From the NCBI RefSeq assembly GCF_014236855.1, contig NZ_CP051261.1, forward strand, positions 3,782,001-3,846,000: a stretch of DNA of 64,000 nt. The letters are read 5' to 3'. Shown one piece after another: positions 1 to 9,293 of this stretch. Within the stretch, counting starts at the first letter, position 1. Each line of letters opens with the position of its first letter. The notes beneath the pieces are model-generated. The model did no database searches. It was not told where the DNA came from and was given only the letters and a program-made list of their open reading frames with translations. This stretch comes from Xanthomonas sp. SI. Lineage in GTDB: Bacteria; Pseudomonadota; Gammaproteobacteria; Xanthomonadales; Xanthomonadaceae. A program made the position numbers and the translations under genes.

Positions 1-182
1 AAGCCGGGCTCGAACTCGTCCAGCGCCTCGCGCAGCAACTGCCAGGGGGCATCCAGGGGCAACAGCAGCACGCCGTTGCCGAAACGCCGGGCGATCACCT
101 CCTCCCCTTCGAAGCGCAAAGCCTTGGGCAGGCGGACGGCCTGACTGCGCCCGGACTGGAACAGTTTCGCGGTCGTGGTCAT
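1..182 (-). CDS. vapB: VapB-type antitoxin (AbrB/SpoVT fold), 3' end outside window
   Basis: Partial gene: only the first 60 codons are inside the window. The protein starts [20 protein letters not shown] and continues with a beta-rich stretch ([20 protein letters not shown]), which is the swapped-hairpin DNA-binding domain of VapB antitoxins. Family knowledge: VapB binds a partner PIN-domain RNase (VapC) and represses its own operon. The VapC partner would lie just past the left edge and is not visible. The ATG at 182 has a GGAG ribosome site about seven bases upstream. Two direct copies of GATATATACC lie in the promoter region. Confidence in the family is high; the presence of vapC is inferred. 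Confidence 0.85.
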   Translation of the reverse strand, partial: MTTTAKLFQSGRSQAVRLPKALRFEGEEVIARRFGNGVLLLPLDAPWQLLREALDEFEPG

Positions 183-207
183 GGCGATACTCCGATGGCA
201 ATGGATT

Positions 208-230
208 GATATATACCGATGATATATACC
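208..230 (-). promoter_or_regulatory. Probable vapB promoter/operator: two direct GATATATACC repeats
   Basis: GATATATACC occurs at 208-217 and again at 221-230, three bases apart, directly upstream of the vapB start. Read on the minus strand each copy gives GGTATATATC, which contains -10-like TATAT sequences. Antitoxins of this family autoregulate by binding repeated sites over the promoter, so an operator is a reasonable reading. No footprint evidence. Confidence 0.45.
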
Positions 231-278
231 ACCTCGACAGTGTCAATGCCGCCCCTCACCGTCCCGCCTGCCGAGACT

Positions 279-2717
279 TCATTCGGCGCGCAGCGCCTGC
301 ATCGGCGGCACCCGCGCCGCACGCTGCGCCGGCGCCAGCGCCGCGAGCAGGCCGGCCGCGGCGAGCACCAGCAGCACCGCGCCGATCGCCAGCGGATCGG
401 CCACCCGCACCTCGAACAGGAAGCGCTGCAGCAGCCGCGACAGCGCCATCGCCACGCCCAGACCCAGCAGCAGCCCGATCCCGATCTGCAGGCCGGCTTC
501 GCGCAGCACCTGCCGCCGCAGTCGCGCCGGCGGTGCGCCGAGCGCGGCGCGCACGCCGAATTCGTGCTGGCGCGCGGCCACCGCCACCGCCATCACCGCG
601 TACAGGCCGACCGCGGCCAGCAGCAGCGCCAGCGCCGCGAACAGGCCGACCAGCAGCAGGTTGAGCTTCTGCTCGCCGGTGGTACTGGCGACCAGCGCCT
701 GCATCGGCTGCAGGTCGGCGATCGGCTGCTGCGGCGCCACTTCGTCGATCGCCGCGCGCAGCGCGCGCTCGTCGGCGCCCAGCGCACCGGCATGCAGGCG
801 CACCGCATAGGTCAACGCGCCGAAGCTGCGCATGATCTGCCACATCGGCTCGCTCATCTGCGCCAGCGGCTGGTACACCATGGGCTCCGGAGCCTGGGCC
901 GGGCCGGCGTGGCGCACGTCGCCGACCACGCCGACCACGCGCATCGGCAAGCGGTTGTTGCCGCCGTCGTCGGGCACGGTGACGATCTTGCCGAGCGCAT
1001 GGCCGTGCAGGTAACGCTCGGCGAACGTGGCACTGACCACGCAGACCTTCTCGGCCCCGGCCACGTCGGCCTCGGCGATGCCGCGCCCGGCCAGCAACGG
1101 GATGCGAAACACCTGCAGGAATTGCGGCGTGGCCAGGCGGTACTGGCTGTTGACGGACGGCATGCCGTCCACCTCCACGCTCCAGCTCAACTGCGTGGTG
1201 GCCGGCGGATTGGTCGACACACCGACGCGTTCGATGCCGGGCACCTGCTGCAGCCGCGCGACGATGCGTCGGGTCTGCTCCACCGCATCGTGCACCGTGG
1301 CGTAGCGCTCCTTCACCGGCGCCAGGGTGAACACCACCGCGGAGCGGCTTTCGAACCCCATCGGCACTTCCGCCAGCTTCTGCAGCGTGCGCGTGAACAG
1401 CGCCGCGCCGATCAGCAGCATCACGGCGATGGCCACCTGCGCGATCACCAGGGTGCGGCCGAGGCGGCCGGCCTGCAGGCTCCAGCCGCCACGTCCGCCG
1501 CCGGCCAGTTCCGTCACCAGGTTGCGGCGGCGGCCGCGGACGATGCCCAGCGCGGCGGCCAATACCGCGGTAGCGCCGCCGGCGAGCAGCGCGAACAGCG
1601 CGCTGGCGCCGGTCAGGTGCGCGGCCTCGCCGCGCATCCACAGCAACGGCACCCAACCGCCGAGCAGGCGCAGGCCGAGCCAGGCCAGCGCCAGCCCGGC
1701 CAGACTGCCGAGTGCGCCGATCAGCACGCCTTCGGCCAGCGCCGGCAGGCTAAGCCGCAACCATGGCGCACCGAGCGCGGCGCGCACCGCGCTGTCGTGA
1801 CTGCGGCCGAGCGCGCGCAGCAGCATCAGGCTGGTCAGATTGATCGCCGCGATCAGCAGCACGCAGGCCGCCGCAGCGAAGAACAGCCACAGCGTGTTGC
1901 CGCTGTAGGAGGTGTACAGGCTGTCCTGCAACAGCAAGGCGTTCGGCGGCTCCCGTTGCAAGCTCCGCCACCACGATTCGTCCATGTGCGGGCTGTTGCG
2001 CAGCAAGCCCTTGATCACCACCGCGGTCTGCGCGGACGCGGCGGCCACGCCAACGCCCGGCCGCAACCGCGCCACCACGATCTCGTTGGTGGACAGGTTG
2101 GTCGCCGCCAGGTCCGGCTGCATGTTGCGGATCAGGTCGAACGGCTCGGCCCAGGGAAAGTCCGCGGGCAGCACGCCGACGATCTGCACCGGCTTGCCCT
2201 CGACCTGCAAGGTACGCCCAACCGCTGCCGGATCGCCGCCGAAATAACGCTGCCAGAAGCGATGCGCAAGGATCACCGCCTGTGGCCCGCCGGGCCGGCT
2301 TTCCTCGGCCGTGAAGTTGCGCCCTGCCGCCATCGGCATGCCCAGCGTGCGCAGAAATCCCTCGTCGGCGCTGATCGCAGCGACCACCTCGCTGGCATCG
2401 CCGCGGGCGATGTTGGTCGGCACCGGAAACCCACGCACGATACCGACGGCCTGCATGCTCGGCATGCGCCGCAATATCGGGTAATAGCCGGGCGCGGCGA
2501 CGTTGTGGCCGCCAGAGGGCAGGCCCAGGGTGACCAACTGCTGCGACTGCGGGAACGGCAGCGGCTTCAGCAAGGCCTGGTCGAGCAGCGCGAACACCGC
2601 GGTGGTGGTAGCCACGCCCAGCGCCAGGGTCAGCACCGCCAGCAGCAGGTAGCCGGGCTTGCGCGCCAGCGCGCGCCAGGACTGCCGCGCTTCGGCCAAG
2701 TAAAGGGCGGCGCTCAT
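279..2717 (-). CDS. ABC transporter permease with two FtsX domains (MacB/ADOP type)
   Basis: 812-residue inner-membrane permease. The start at 2717 overlaps the upstream ATPase stop as ATGA, so the two are translationally coupled. Residues about 19-41 (ending TTAVFALLDQALL) are the first membrane helix, followed by a periplasmic MacB_PCD domain, then three helices beginning LFFAAAACVLLIAAINLTSL (FtsX domain 1). A second periplasmic domain and a second FtsX domain (LLLVGLFAALALLLAAVGLY onwards) complete a duplicated architecture. Such duplicated permeases are usually called ADOP proteins and work with a MacB-like ATPase in export or mechanotransmission rather than import. It is the last gene of a three-gene operon. 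The substrate cannot be told from sequence. Confidence 0.88.
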   Translation of the reverse strand: MSAALYLAEARQSWRALARKPGYLLLAVLTLALGVATTTAVFALLDQALLKPLPFPQSQQLVTLGLPSGGHNVAAPGYYPILRRMPSMQAVGIVRGFPVPTNIARGDASEVVAAISADEGFLRTLGMPMAAGRNFTAEESRPGGPQAVILAHRFWQRYFGGDPAAVGRTLQVEGKPVQIVGVLPADFPWAEPFDLIRNMQPDLAATNLSTNEIVVARLRPGVGVAAASAQTAVVIKGLLRNSPHMDESWWRSLQREPPNALLLQDSLYTSYSGNTLWLFFAAAACVLLIAAINLTSLMLLRALGRSHDSAVRAALGAPWLRLSLPALAEGVLIGALGSLAGLALAWLGLRLLGGWVPLLWMRGEAAHLTGASALFALLAGGATAVLAAALGIVRGRRRNLVTELAGGGRGGWSLQAGRLGRTLVIAQVAIAVMLLIGAALFTRTLQKLAEVPMGFESRSAVVFTLAPVKERYATVHDAVEQTRRIVARLQQVPGIERVGVSTNPPATTQLSWSVEVDGMPSVNSQYRLATPQFLQVFRIPLLAGRGIAEADVAGAEKVCVVSATFAERYLHGHALGKIVTVPDDGGNNRLPMRVVGVVGDVRHAGPAQAPEPMVYQPLAQMSEPMWQIMRSFGALTYAVRLHAGALGADERALRAAIDEVAPQQPIADLQPMQALVASTTGEQKLNLLLVGLFAALALLLAAVGLYAVMAVAVAARQHEFGVRAALGAPPARLRRQVLREAGLQIGIGLLLGLGVAMALSRLLQRFLFEVRVADPLAIGAVLLVLAAAGLLAALAPAQRAARVPPMQALRAE

Positions 2718-3484
2718 CGCGCCTGCTCCGCGGCGCGCGCCGGCAGCGCCACGTCCTGCTCGTGGCGCAGGCGCTCGAAGGTGTCCTCGTCGACGATGCG
2801 CCCGTCGAGCATGTGCACGATGCGCTGCGCGCGCCGCGCGAACGCCGCATCGTGGGTGACCATGCACAAGGTGGTGCCGTTGTCGTGCAGCTGTTCCAGC
2901 AGCTGCATCACCGCTTCGCCGTTGCGCGTGTCGAGATTGCCGGTGGGTTCGTCGGCGAGCAGGATCGACGGGTTGCCGGCCAGCGCGCGCGCCACCGCCA
3001 CGCGCTGCTGCTGGCCGCCGGAGAGCTGCCCCGGATAGTGCTTGTGGCGATGGTGCATGCCGACCAGTTCCAGCACTTCGCGCACGCGCTGGCGGATCCG
3101 GCCGCGCTCGGCGCCGTCGCGATAGGTCAGCGGCAGCGCCACGTTCTCTTCCACGGTGAGGTCGGCGATCAGGTTGAAGGCCTGGAAGATGAAGCCGATC
3201 TCGGCGTTGCGGATGCGCGCGCGGCCGACCGCGTCCAGCTCGGCGACGCTGCGGCCGTTGAGCCGGTACGTGCCGCCGCTGGGCGCATCGAGCAGGCCGA
3301 GGATCGACAGCAGGGTCGACTTGCCGCAGCCGGACGGGCCGGTGATGGCGACGAAATCGCCGCGCGCCACGTCCAGCGCGATCTCGGCCAGGGCGTGGGT
3401 CTCCACTTCGTCGGTATGGAACACCTTGCCCAGCCCGTGCAGGCGGATCAGCGGTTCGGCGGAAGCTGCGGGAAATGCGGTCAT
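2714..3484 (-). CDS. ABC transporter ATP-binding protein (LolD/MacB type)
   Basis: 256-residue cytoplasmic ATPase. Walker A GPSGCGKST is near residue 49, the signature is LSGGQQQRVAVARAL, Walker B is ILLADEPTGNLD, and the H-loop is MVTHD. The EPTGNLD and signature form is typical of the MacB/LolD family, which couples to FtsX-type permeases. It lies between the membrane fusion gene (18 bp upstream) and the permease (4-bp overlap), forming an efflux-type operon. All catalytic motifs are intact. Confidence 0.93.
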   Translation of the reverse strand: MTAFPAASAEPLIRLHGLGKVFHTDEVETHALAEIALDVARGDFVAITGPSGCGKSTLLSILGLLDAPSGGTYRLNGRSVAELDAVGRARIRNAEIGFIFQAFNLIADLTVEENVALPLTYRDGAERGRIRQRVREVLELVGMHHRHKHYPGQLSGGQQQRVAVARALAGNPSILLADEPTGNLDTRNGEAVMQLLEQLHDNGTTLCMVTHDAAFARRAQRIVHMLDGRIVDEDTFERLRHEQDVALPARAAEQAR

Positions 3485-3502
3485 TCTGGTTCTCCTGGAG
3501 CG

Positions 3503-4753
3503 CTAGCGTAAGCGCAGGGTGGCGTAGGCGTTCCACTGGCTGGTGTCGGACAGCACGACTTGCTCGCCGGCATGCAGCCCGGCACGCACTTCGATGCGAT
3601 CGCTGGAGGCGGCGCCGAAGCGCACGCGGATGCGTTGCGCGCGCGCGCCGCCGTCGCGCAGCACGAACAGGCTGCCGGCGGTGTTCGGGGCGGCCAGGGC
3701 CGGGCGCGGAATGCTGACCACGTCGCGCAGGGTGCCGAGCACGATGCGTCCGTCCACCGACAGGTCCGGGCGCACGCCCGATGGCAGCGGCGGCGCCAGG
3801 CGCACGTCGACCACCACGCTGCCGCTGCGCACTGCCGGATCGATCCGCGCCACCTGTCCGCTGACCACGCCGTTGTGCGTGTCCACCGCGACCGGCTGCT
3901 CGTCGATCACGTCCTTGGCCAGCACCTCGGCCACCTGCAGCCGCGCCAGCAGGTCGTCCGGGCGCGCGACTCGCGCCAGCTTGGCGCCGGCCTCGACGCG
4001 CTGGCCGGGCTCCACGTCCACCTGCTGCAGGATGCCGTCGCTGCCGGCGCGCACCTGCAAGGAGGCGGCCTGTTGCGCGGCGATGGCCAGGGCGCTGGCG
4101 GCCTGCGCGCGCCGCGCCTGGGCGGCGCGCAACTGCGCGGCCATGTTCTGCCGGAACGCGGCCACGCGTTTGGTTTCGATGCCGGCGCGGCCGCGCTGCT
4201 GCGCCTCCACGATCTGGCTCTGGGTCAGGTCGATCGCCGAGATCGCGCCGCCGTCGTGGCCGCGCCGATAGGCCTGCGCCTTGATCTGCGCGATCTGCAG
4301 ATCCGACTCGGCCTGCGCCTGCAGCGCCTGCTGGTCCAGCAATTGCGAGGCCAGCGCCGCGTGCAGCGCGGCCAGGTCGGCATCGGCGCCGGCCAGTGCG
4401 GCGCGGGCGCGGTCCAGGCCGGCATCCAGCTCGGGATTGGCCAGTTGCAGGATCAGCGTATCGGCCTGCACCCGCGCGCCGGCATCGACCAGCTGTTGCT
4501 GCACGGTGGCGGTTGCGCCGGCGGTGATCCAGCGGATCTGCCGCGGCACCAGCACGCCGTTGGCGCGGATCTCGCGGCGCATCTCGCCGCGCGTGGCCGC
4601 GTCGATCCACAGCTCGCTGCGGCTGACCTGCGGGGCGGCGCGGCCCGCACCCAACAGCACCACGCCGAGCAACAGCACGGCCGCCACGGCCAGCGCCAGC
4701 CAGCGGCGCCGCTGGCGCCAGATCGAACGGTTCGGAGACTTCGCGATATCCAT
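3503..4753 (-). CDS. Periplasmic membrane fusion protein (HlyD/MacA family)
   Basis: 416 residues. A basic N-terminus (RRQRRR) and a single membrane helix at about 19-36 (LALAVAAVLLLGVVLLGAG) anchor it in the inner membrane with the rest periplasmic. A first half-lipoyl segment (GATATVQQQLVDAGARVQAD) is followed by a long Ala/Gln-rich alpha-helical hairpin (about 110-230), a second half-lipoyl motif (GILQQVDVEPGQRVEAGAKL), and beta-barrel and membrane-proximal domains. This is the MacA/HlyD layout that bridges an inner-membrane ABC pump to an outer-membrane channel. It is first in the operon. No outer-membrane TolC-like gene is next to it, so a shared TolC is likely. Confidence 0.9.
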   Translation of the reverse strand: MDIAKSPNRSIWRQRRRWLALAVAAVLLLGVVLLGAGRAAPQVSRSELWIDAATRGEMRREIRANGVLVPRQIRWITAGATATVQQQLVDAGARVQADTLILQLANPELDAGLDRARAALAGADADLAALHAALASQLLDQQALQAQAESDLQIAQIKAQAYRRGHDGGAISAIDLTQSQIVEAQQRGRAGIETKRVAAFRQNMAAQLRAAQARRAQAASALAIAAQQAASLQVRAGSDGILQQVDVEPGQRVEAGAKLARVARPDDLLARLQVAEVLAKDVIDEQPVAVDTHNGVVSGQVARIDPAVRSGSVVVDVRLAPPLPSGVRPDLSVDGRIVLGTLRDVVSIPRPALAAPNTAGSLFVLRDGGARAQRIRVRFGAASSDRIEVRAGLHAGEQVVLSDTSQWNAYATLRLR

Positions 4754-4903
4754 GGCCAGTGCAGAGCAGGCCGCATGCCAATCGACGAAGCGCTATAACT
4801 CGTTGAAACGACTACCTATCGCCCGCGTCGGGCGCGGCCGCCGCGTCCGCAAGCGGACGATCGGCGACCGATTACGGACAGTTGCGCGGCCAACCGCCCG
4901 CGC

Positions 4904-5851
4904 TCAGCGCTTTTTTTCGAGCGACGCGCGGTAGCGCAGCAGGGCTTCGGGCTCGTCGGTCTGGAACGCGCCGATCCCGGCGCGGTACAGCCGCCCCCAC
5001 ACCGCATCCGGATCGCGCACCGCATCGGCGTCGCCGCCGTAGCCGGCGACGAACCCTTCCCACAGTGTGTTGACCAGCAGCCGCACGTGCTGCTGTCTGA
5101 CCAACGCGACCACCGGCGGCAATTGCTCGGCGCGCATCCGCGGCAATTCGATCGCGACCGGGCGTACCTTGCCGCCGATCTGGGTACGCACGGTCTGCAG
5201 CAGGTCGTCGGTGCCCGGCGGATTGAGCAGCACCGGGGTGAAGTTGACCTGGTCGAACGGCGGCAGCGACGCCAGCGGCTGGCTGTACACGCCGGCCTCG
5301 GTCTTGAGCACCACCTGGCGCTGCATGCCCGCACGCCGCACCGCGTCCGCCACCTCCGCATAGATCGGCGCCTTGACGTCGAGATTGAGCATGATCCGAT
5401 CCTTGGCCGCGGCCAGCATCTGCTCCAGGGTCACAGGGTGCTGGTCGGTGAGCGGCGCATCGGCGCCGCCCTCGTCGTCGCGCAGGCGCAGCCGCGACAG
5501 CTGCGTCCAGGTCATCTCGGCGACCTTGCCGCTGCCGTCGGTGGTGCGTTCGACGGTGGCGTCGTGGAACATCACCAGGGTGCCGTCGGCGGCGCGGCGG
5601 ATGTCGGTTTCCAGCATGTCCACGCCCATCGCCACGCAGCGCTCCAGGCCGGACAGCGAGTTCTCCGGCGCGTGGCCGGGGAAGCCGTGCGCGGGCGCCG
5701 GATTGTGGCAACCGCGATGGGCGACGACGAAGATGCCGCCGGCGGGATCGGCCAGGCGCGCCTGGCTGGCGGCGCTGCCGGCGGGGGCCGCGGCAACGGG
5801 GCCGGTCAGCGCGCTGCCCAGCAGCAGGAGCGGCAACAGAGTGGATTTCAT
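4904..5851 (-). CDS. Exported glycerophosphodiester phosphodiesterase
   Basis: 315 residues with an N-terminal signal peptide (residues 1-22, KSTLLPLLLLGSALTGPVAA). The GDPD catalytic set is present: HRG at 45-47, E81 and D83 in METDI, and H96 in MFHDAT, matching the metal-binding and general acid-base residues of GlpQ/UgpQ enzymes. It hydrolyses glycerophosphodiesters to glycerol-3-phosphate and an alcohol, here in the periplasm. It follows a TonB-dependent receptor gene by 30 bp and is probably co-transcribed, suggesting that the receptor imports a glycerophosphodiester or phospholipid head group that this enzyme then cleaves. That pairing is inference from context. Confidence 0.92.
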   Translation of the reverse strand: MKSTLLPLLLLGSALTGPVAAAPAGSAASQARLADPAGGIFVVAHRGCHNPAPAHGFPGHAPENSLSGLERCVAMGVDMLETDIRRAADGTLVMFHDATVERTTDGSGKVAEMTWTQLSRLRLRDDEGGADAPLTDQHPVTLEQMLAAAKDRIMLNLDVKAPIYAEVADAVRRAGMQRQVVLKTEAGVYSQPLASLPPFDQVNFTPVLLNPPGTDDLLQTVRTQIGGKVRPVAIELPRMRAEQLPPVVALVRQQHVRLLVNTLWEGFVAGYGGDADAVRDPDAVWGRLYRAGIGAFQTDEPEALLRYRASLEKKR

Positions 5852-5881
5852 GGCGATGGCAGTCCGAAGGAGTGAAGGGTT

Positions 5882-8758
5882 TTAGAGAGAAGGCGTGAAG
5901 CGGATGCCGAACCAGTAGGTGGTCGGCACCGAGTAGGTGTCCTTCAACAGGTTCTCGCCCGGTCCGGTCACGCTGGTGATGCGGCTGTGGGTGACGTTGC
6001 TGACCTGGCCGACCACGCTGACCTGCTTGTTGACCGCATAGGTCGCCGACAGATCCAGCTGCGAGCGCGGCGACCAGTACAGATCCTGCCAGTCGATGTT
6101 GCTGACGATGGCGCGCAGCGCCTTGCCCTGGCGGTTGTAGGCCGCGCGCAGTTCCAGCCCGCCGATGGTGTAGAACAGCGAGGCGTTGGCGGTGTAGCCG
6201 GGCTGGCCGACCAGGCGATCGACGCTACGCTGGCGCTGGCTCACGTTCGGCGCGCTGCCGACGCTGTACGGCACGTCCATGCCGCCATCGAGCAAGGCCA
6301 GGTTGGCGCTGGCGCCCAGCCCGGACAACGCCGGAACGCCCGGCAGCAAGGTGTTGAGCACCGCGCTCAGTTCCAGGCCGCGGATATGCGCCTTGGCTGC
6401 GTTGGCCGGGGTACTGATCAGCACGTTCGAATAGGTGGTGCCGTTGTAGCTGAACTGGTCGGTGCGCGACAGGGTGAAGATCTCGTCCTGGATGCGCTTG
6501 TTGAATACCGCCGCAGCCAGCATGCCGTCGAAGTCGTCGGGCAGGCGCCATTCCAGCGACAGGTCCAGGTTGGTCGACACGCGCGGCTTGATGTCCGGAT
6601 TGCCCACGGTCACGGTCACGCCCTGGGCGTTGGGATTGCCGGCATCGGTGCTGTTGACGAAGCCGATCGAGGTGCGCGCGGCGTAGGCGTCGTACGGCGG
6701 GCGGCCGAGCGTGCGGCTGGCGCCGGCGCGCAGGTCGAGATTTTCGCTGAGGTGGTAGGTCATGATCGCCGACGGCAACAGGTTGGCGTAGTGCGAATCG
6801 GTCGGCGCATCGACATAGACGTACTTGCCGCTGGCGGTGTCCAGTTGGCGCTGGCGGCCGACGGTGGACTGGTCGGTGTCGTCGTAGTGCAGCCCGGCCT
6901 CCACGTTGAACGCCTCGGCACGGTAGCTGACCAGGCCGTAGGCGCCGAAGATCTTTTCGCTGTGGCTGAAGTTGTCCTGGTTGCTGAAGGCCGACTGGTC
7001 GGTGCTGTTGAACGCGCTCAGCGGCGTGGACTGCAGCACGCGCCGGGCCTTGTTCGGATCGATGGTGATCAGGTTCAGGCCCAGATAGCGCAGCGGCGCG
7101 TTGGACGGCGCCAGCACGTCGGCGATGTTCAGTGCCGGCGCGCTGCGGTTGGGCTCGTAGTCGTCGCGGTAGATGTCGAACGACGGTTTGTCGGTGGTGT
7201 ACGACAGGCCGGCGCCGAAGCCCAGGCCGCGGTCCTGCTCGCCTTGGTTGAAGGCGTAGTCCAGGCGCCCGGTGAGGATGCGGTCGCGCGCGCTGCGCTT
7301 GTAGTCCGGGCGCCAGTACAACAGGCTGTAGTTGTCGTAGTTGGAGTACGCCTGCGGCGCCACCGGGAAGCGCTGGTTCAGCGCCGAGGTGTCGTAGGTG
7401 AAGGCGTAGTCGGCGCTGGGCACGACGGTGACGCCGGGGCCGGTCTGGCCGACCGCAACCGCCGCCGGGCGCGACGCGCCGGTGACGTACTTGAACATCT
7501 GGATCGGCTCGTCGTAGGTCGCATCCGACCACGAGCCGCGCGCGGACAGCACCTGGCGGTCGTCCGGCCGCCATTCCATGCCGGCCTGGCCGAGCTTGGT
7601 GCGGGTGGTGGTGACCTGGTTGGAATAGCCGACCTCGATGTCGCCGGCCGGATAGCTGCCGGAGGTCGCGGTCTGGTTGGCGACGCGGTTGCGGTTGCGC
7701 GGATCGATGATCAGCTCGTTGCGCTGCATGTCGTCCTTGAAATAGTAGTAGCCCGCGGTGACGTAGGCCTGCAGGTCGGCGCTGGGGTGCGCTTCGAACT
7801 TGCCGGTCAGGCCGTAGCGGTCGCGCTTGTCCATCACGTACCAGTACTTGTCCTGCTGCGGCACCGCCCAGCCGTTGCCGAGGTTGCTGCCGCTCTGCAG
7901 CACGCCATTAGCGTCGTAGAACCCGTAGTGCACCGTGTCGGTGGTCATGTGGGTTTCGGTGTAGCTGCTCAGCGTCTGGTAGTTGCCCGACAGGGTCAGG
8001 CCGTATTGCCGGTCGCTGCCGAAGGTGGTGCTGCCGGTGGCGCCGAGGCGGTAGCCGGGATCGTCCTGATCGCGCGGCTTGCCGACGTCGTTGGCGTGGC
8101 CCAGCGAGGCTTCGCTGGTGAAGAACGGCTTGCCGCCGTTCTCGAACGCGCTGCGCGTGCGCAGGTTGATCGCACCGCCCGTGGCGTTGGGGTCCAGGTC
8201 GGGAGTGAAGGTCTTGACCACCTGCAGTTCGCTGACCATCGACGCCGGCAGGATGTCCAGGCGCACGCCGCGGGTGATCGAGCCGAGCGTGCCGTTCGGC
8301 GTGCCCGGCGAGGCCACGGTCAGGCCGTCGATGGTGACGTTGTTGTAGGACGGGCCGAGGCCGCGCAGCACCGGCGTGGCGGCCTCGTCGCGCGGATGTT
8401 CGTTGTCGGTCGCCGGCAGCACCGACAGGCCGGGGATGCGGCGCAGCGCTTCGACGATGGTGGTGTCCGGCAGCGCGCGCACGTCGGTGGAACTGACCAC
8501 GTCGGTGATGTTGGTCGCCGCGCGCTTGCTCTCCATCGCCGCGGCATTGGCCTTGCGCACGCCGGTGACGACCACGCTGTCCAGGGTCTTGGCGGTGCCG
8601 GCAGCCGGCGGCGATGCGGCGGCGGTATCGGTGCGGTCGGTGTCCGCGGCGGCAGGCAGCAACGGCGTCGCCGCCTGCTGCGCGAGGGCGGCCTGGCAAC
8701 TGGCGGCGAGCAGGCACACCAGCAACGTGCGCTGGTGGCGGTGGTGCGATCGCGTCAT
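5882..8758 (-). CDS. TonB-dependent outer-membrane receptor
   Basis: 958 residues. The signal peptide ends near residue 27 (ASCQAALAQ). A TonB-box-like LDSVVVTG at about 59-66 is followed by the plug domain (ITDVVSSTDVRALPDTTIVE, then RRIPGLSVLP and VTIDGL). The rest is a long 22-strand-type beta barrel rich in aromatic/polar alternation, ending WFGIRFTPSL. The plug with the phrase ALPDTTIVEALRRIPGLSV is typical of the large Xanthomonas receptor family for carbohydrates and other organic substrates rather than siderophores. Transport is energised by TonB-ExbBD encoded elsewhere. The neighbouring exported phosphodiesterase gives a hint of substrate. An AT-rich imperfect inverted repeat lies just upstream (about 8783-8815). 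Confidence 0.93.
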   Translation of the reverse strand: MTRSHHRHQRTLLVCLLAASCQAALAQQAATPLLPAAADTDRTDTAAASPPAAGTAKTLDSVVVTGVRKANAAAMESKRAATNITDVVSSTDVRALPDTTIVEALRRIPGLSVLPATDNEHPRDEAATPVLRGLGPSYNNVTIDGLTVASPGTPNGTLGSITRGVRLDILPASMVSELQVVKTFTPDLDPNATGGAINLRTRSAFENGGKPFFTSEASLGHANDVGKPRDQDDPGYRLGATGSTTFGSDRQYGLTLSGNYQTLSSYTETHMTTDTVHYGFYDANGVLQSGSNLGNGWAVPQQDKYWYVMDKRDRYGLTGKFEAHPSADLQAYVTAGYYYFKDDMQRNELIIDPRNRNRVANQTATSGSYPAGDIEVGYSNQVTTTRTKLGQAGMEWRPDDRQVLSARGSWSDATYDEPIQMFKYVTGASRPAAVAVGQTGPGVTVVPSADYAFTYDTSALNQRFPVAPQAYSNYDNYSLLYWRPDYKRSARDRILTGRLDYAFNQGEQDRGLGFGAGLSYTTDKPSFDIYRDDYEPNRSAPALNIADVLAPSNAPLRYLGLNLITIDPNKARRVLQSTPLSAFNSTDQSAFSNQDNFSHSEKIFGAYGLVSYRAEAFNVEAGLHYDDTDQSTVGRQRQLDTASGKYVYVDAPTDSHYANLLPSAIMTYHLSENLDLRAGASRTLGRPPYDAYAARTSIGFVNSTDAGNPNAQGVTVTVGNPDIKPRVSTNLDLSLEWRLPDDFDGMLAAAVFNKRIQDEIFTLSRTDQFSYNGTTYSNVLISTPANAAKAHIRGLELSAVLNTLLPGVPALSGLGASANLALLDGGMDVPYSVGSAPNVSQRQRSVDRLVGQPGYTANASLFYTIGGLELRAAYNRQGKALRAIVSNIDWQDLYWSPRSQLDLSATYAVNKQVSVVGQVSNVTHSRITSVTGPGENLLKDTYSVPTTYWFGIRFTPSL

Positions 8759-8997
8759 CTCGTATCCCCTGGAAAATGTCGGAATTAATTACTAACTTCA
8801 AAGTAGTTAATTTTATCCAGCAGGTGATGACAGGCCCATGTCATGGCGTTGGCAGTTGCAGGTGCAGTCGGGTTCGCGCTGAAAAGCCGCACTGCGGGCA
8901 GTGGTCGGCGAGCGCATGCGGGAATGGCGGGTGGGAGGCCATCTCGATCGCAGGACGCTGCGCCACTCGGTGTGTTGCGGCATCGCGCCGGCGGCCC

Positions 8998-9037
8998 CAA
9001 AACGACGATAGGGCCACAAGGGCCCTATCGCGTCGTT
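8998..9037 (-). terminator. Strong hairpin, candidate terminator for the macroglobulin transcript
   Basis: Read on the minus strand, AACGACG-CG-ATAGGGCC pairs with GGCCCTATCGTCGTT around a five-base loop, with only a CG bulge, and is followed by TTTT. The run of T is short, so termination is probable but not certain. It lies about 260 bp past the stop of the alpha-2-macroglobulin gene. Confidence 0.5.
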
Positions 9038-9094
9038 ATCCATTGTGTGTGACCTGGTCCGCCAGAGCCTCAAGCCACTCAACCAAAGCCGGCA

Positions 9095-9239
9095 CCCTCT
9101 CCCATCAGGACCATGCCCCCTTTCGGGGAAGGTGGCCCGCGGGCCGGATGAGGCTGCGTGCGTAGCCTCGAGCGCCCAAATCCACGAGACGCTTCGCGCC
9201 GCACCCTCACCCCAACCCCTCTCCCGGCGGGAGAGGGGC
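9095..9239. repeat. Degenerate copy of a CCCTCTCCC/GGGAGAGGG inverted-repeat element
   Basis: The left side has ACCCTCTCCCATC and GGCCGGATGAGGCTGCG; the right side has CACCCTCACCCC and CCTCTCCCGGCGGGAGAGG. The same layout, better preserved, occurs at 23299-23475. It is a non-coding palindromic unit of the kind common between genes in Xanthomonas. Confidence 0.55.
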
Positions 9240-9293
9240 TTTAGGCGCCTCAGCGTGCAGTGCTTGCAGCGAGTTGCGCTGGATGGCGCATGA

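Larger units (their letters stand above)
8759..9293. other. 535-bp intergenic region: receptor promoter, strong hairpin, inverted-repeat element
   Basis: No gene seen. It holds the AT-rich upstream region of the receptor gene (8783-8820, with an imperfect inverted repeat), a very stable hairpin at 9001-9037, and a copy of a CCCTCTCCC-type inverted-repeat element at 9095-9239. Open frames here have no conserved features. Confidence 0.6.

Noticed and set aside
219..3038. 939-codon plus-strand frame opposite the ABC permease and ATPase
   Set aside because: Same antisense pattern; the minus-strand products carry complete Walker, signature and FtsX features.
5987..8788. 933-codon plus-strand frame opposite the first TonB receptor
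   Set aside because: No signal or domain; the minus-strand receptor is clear.
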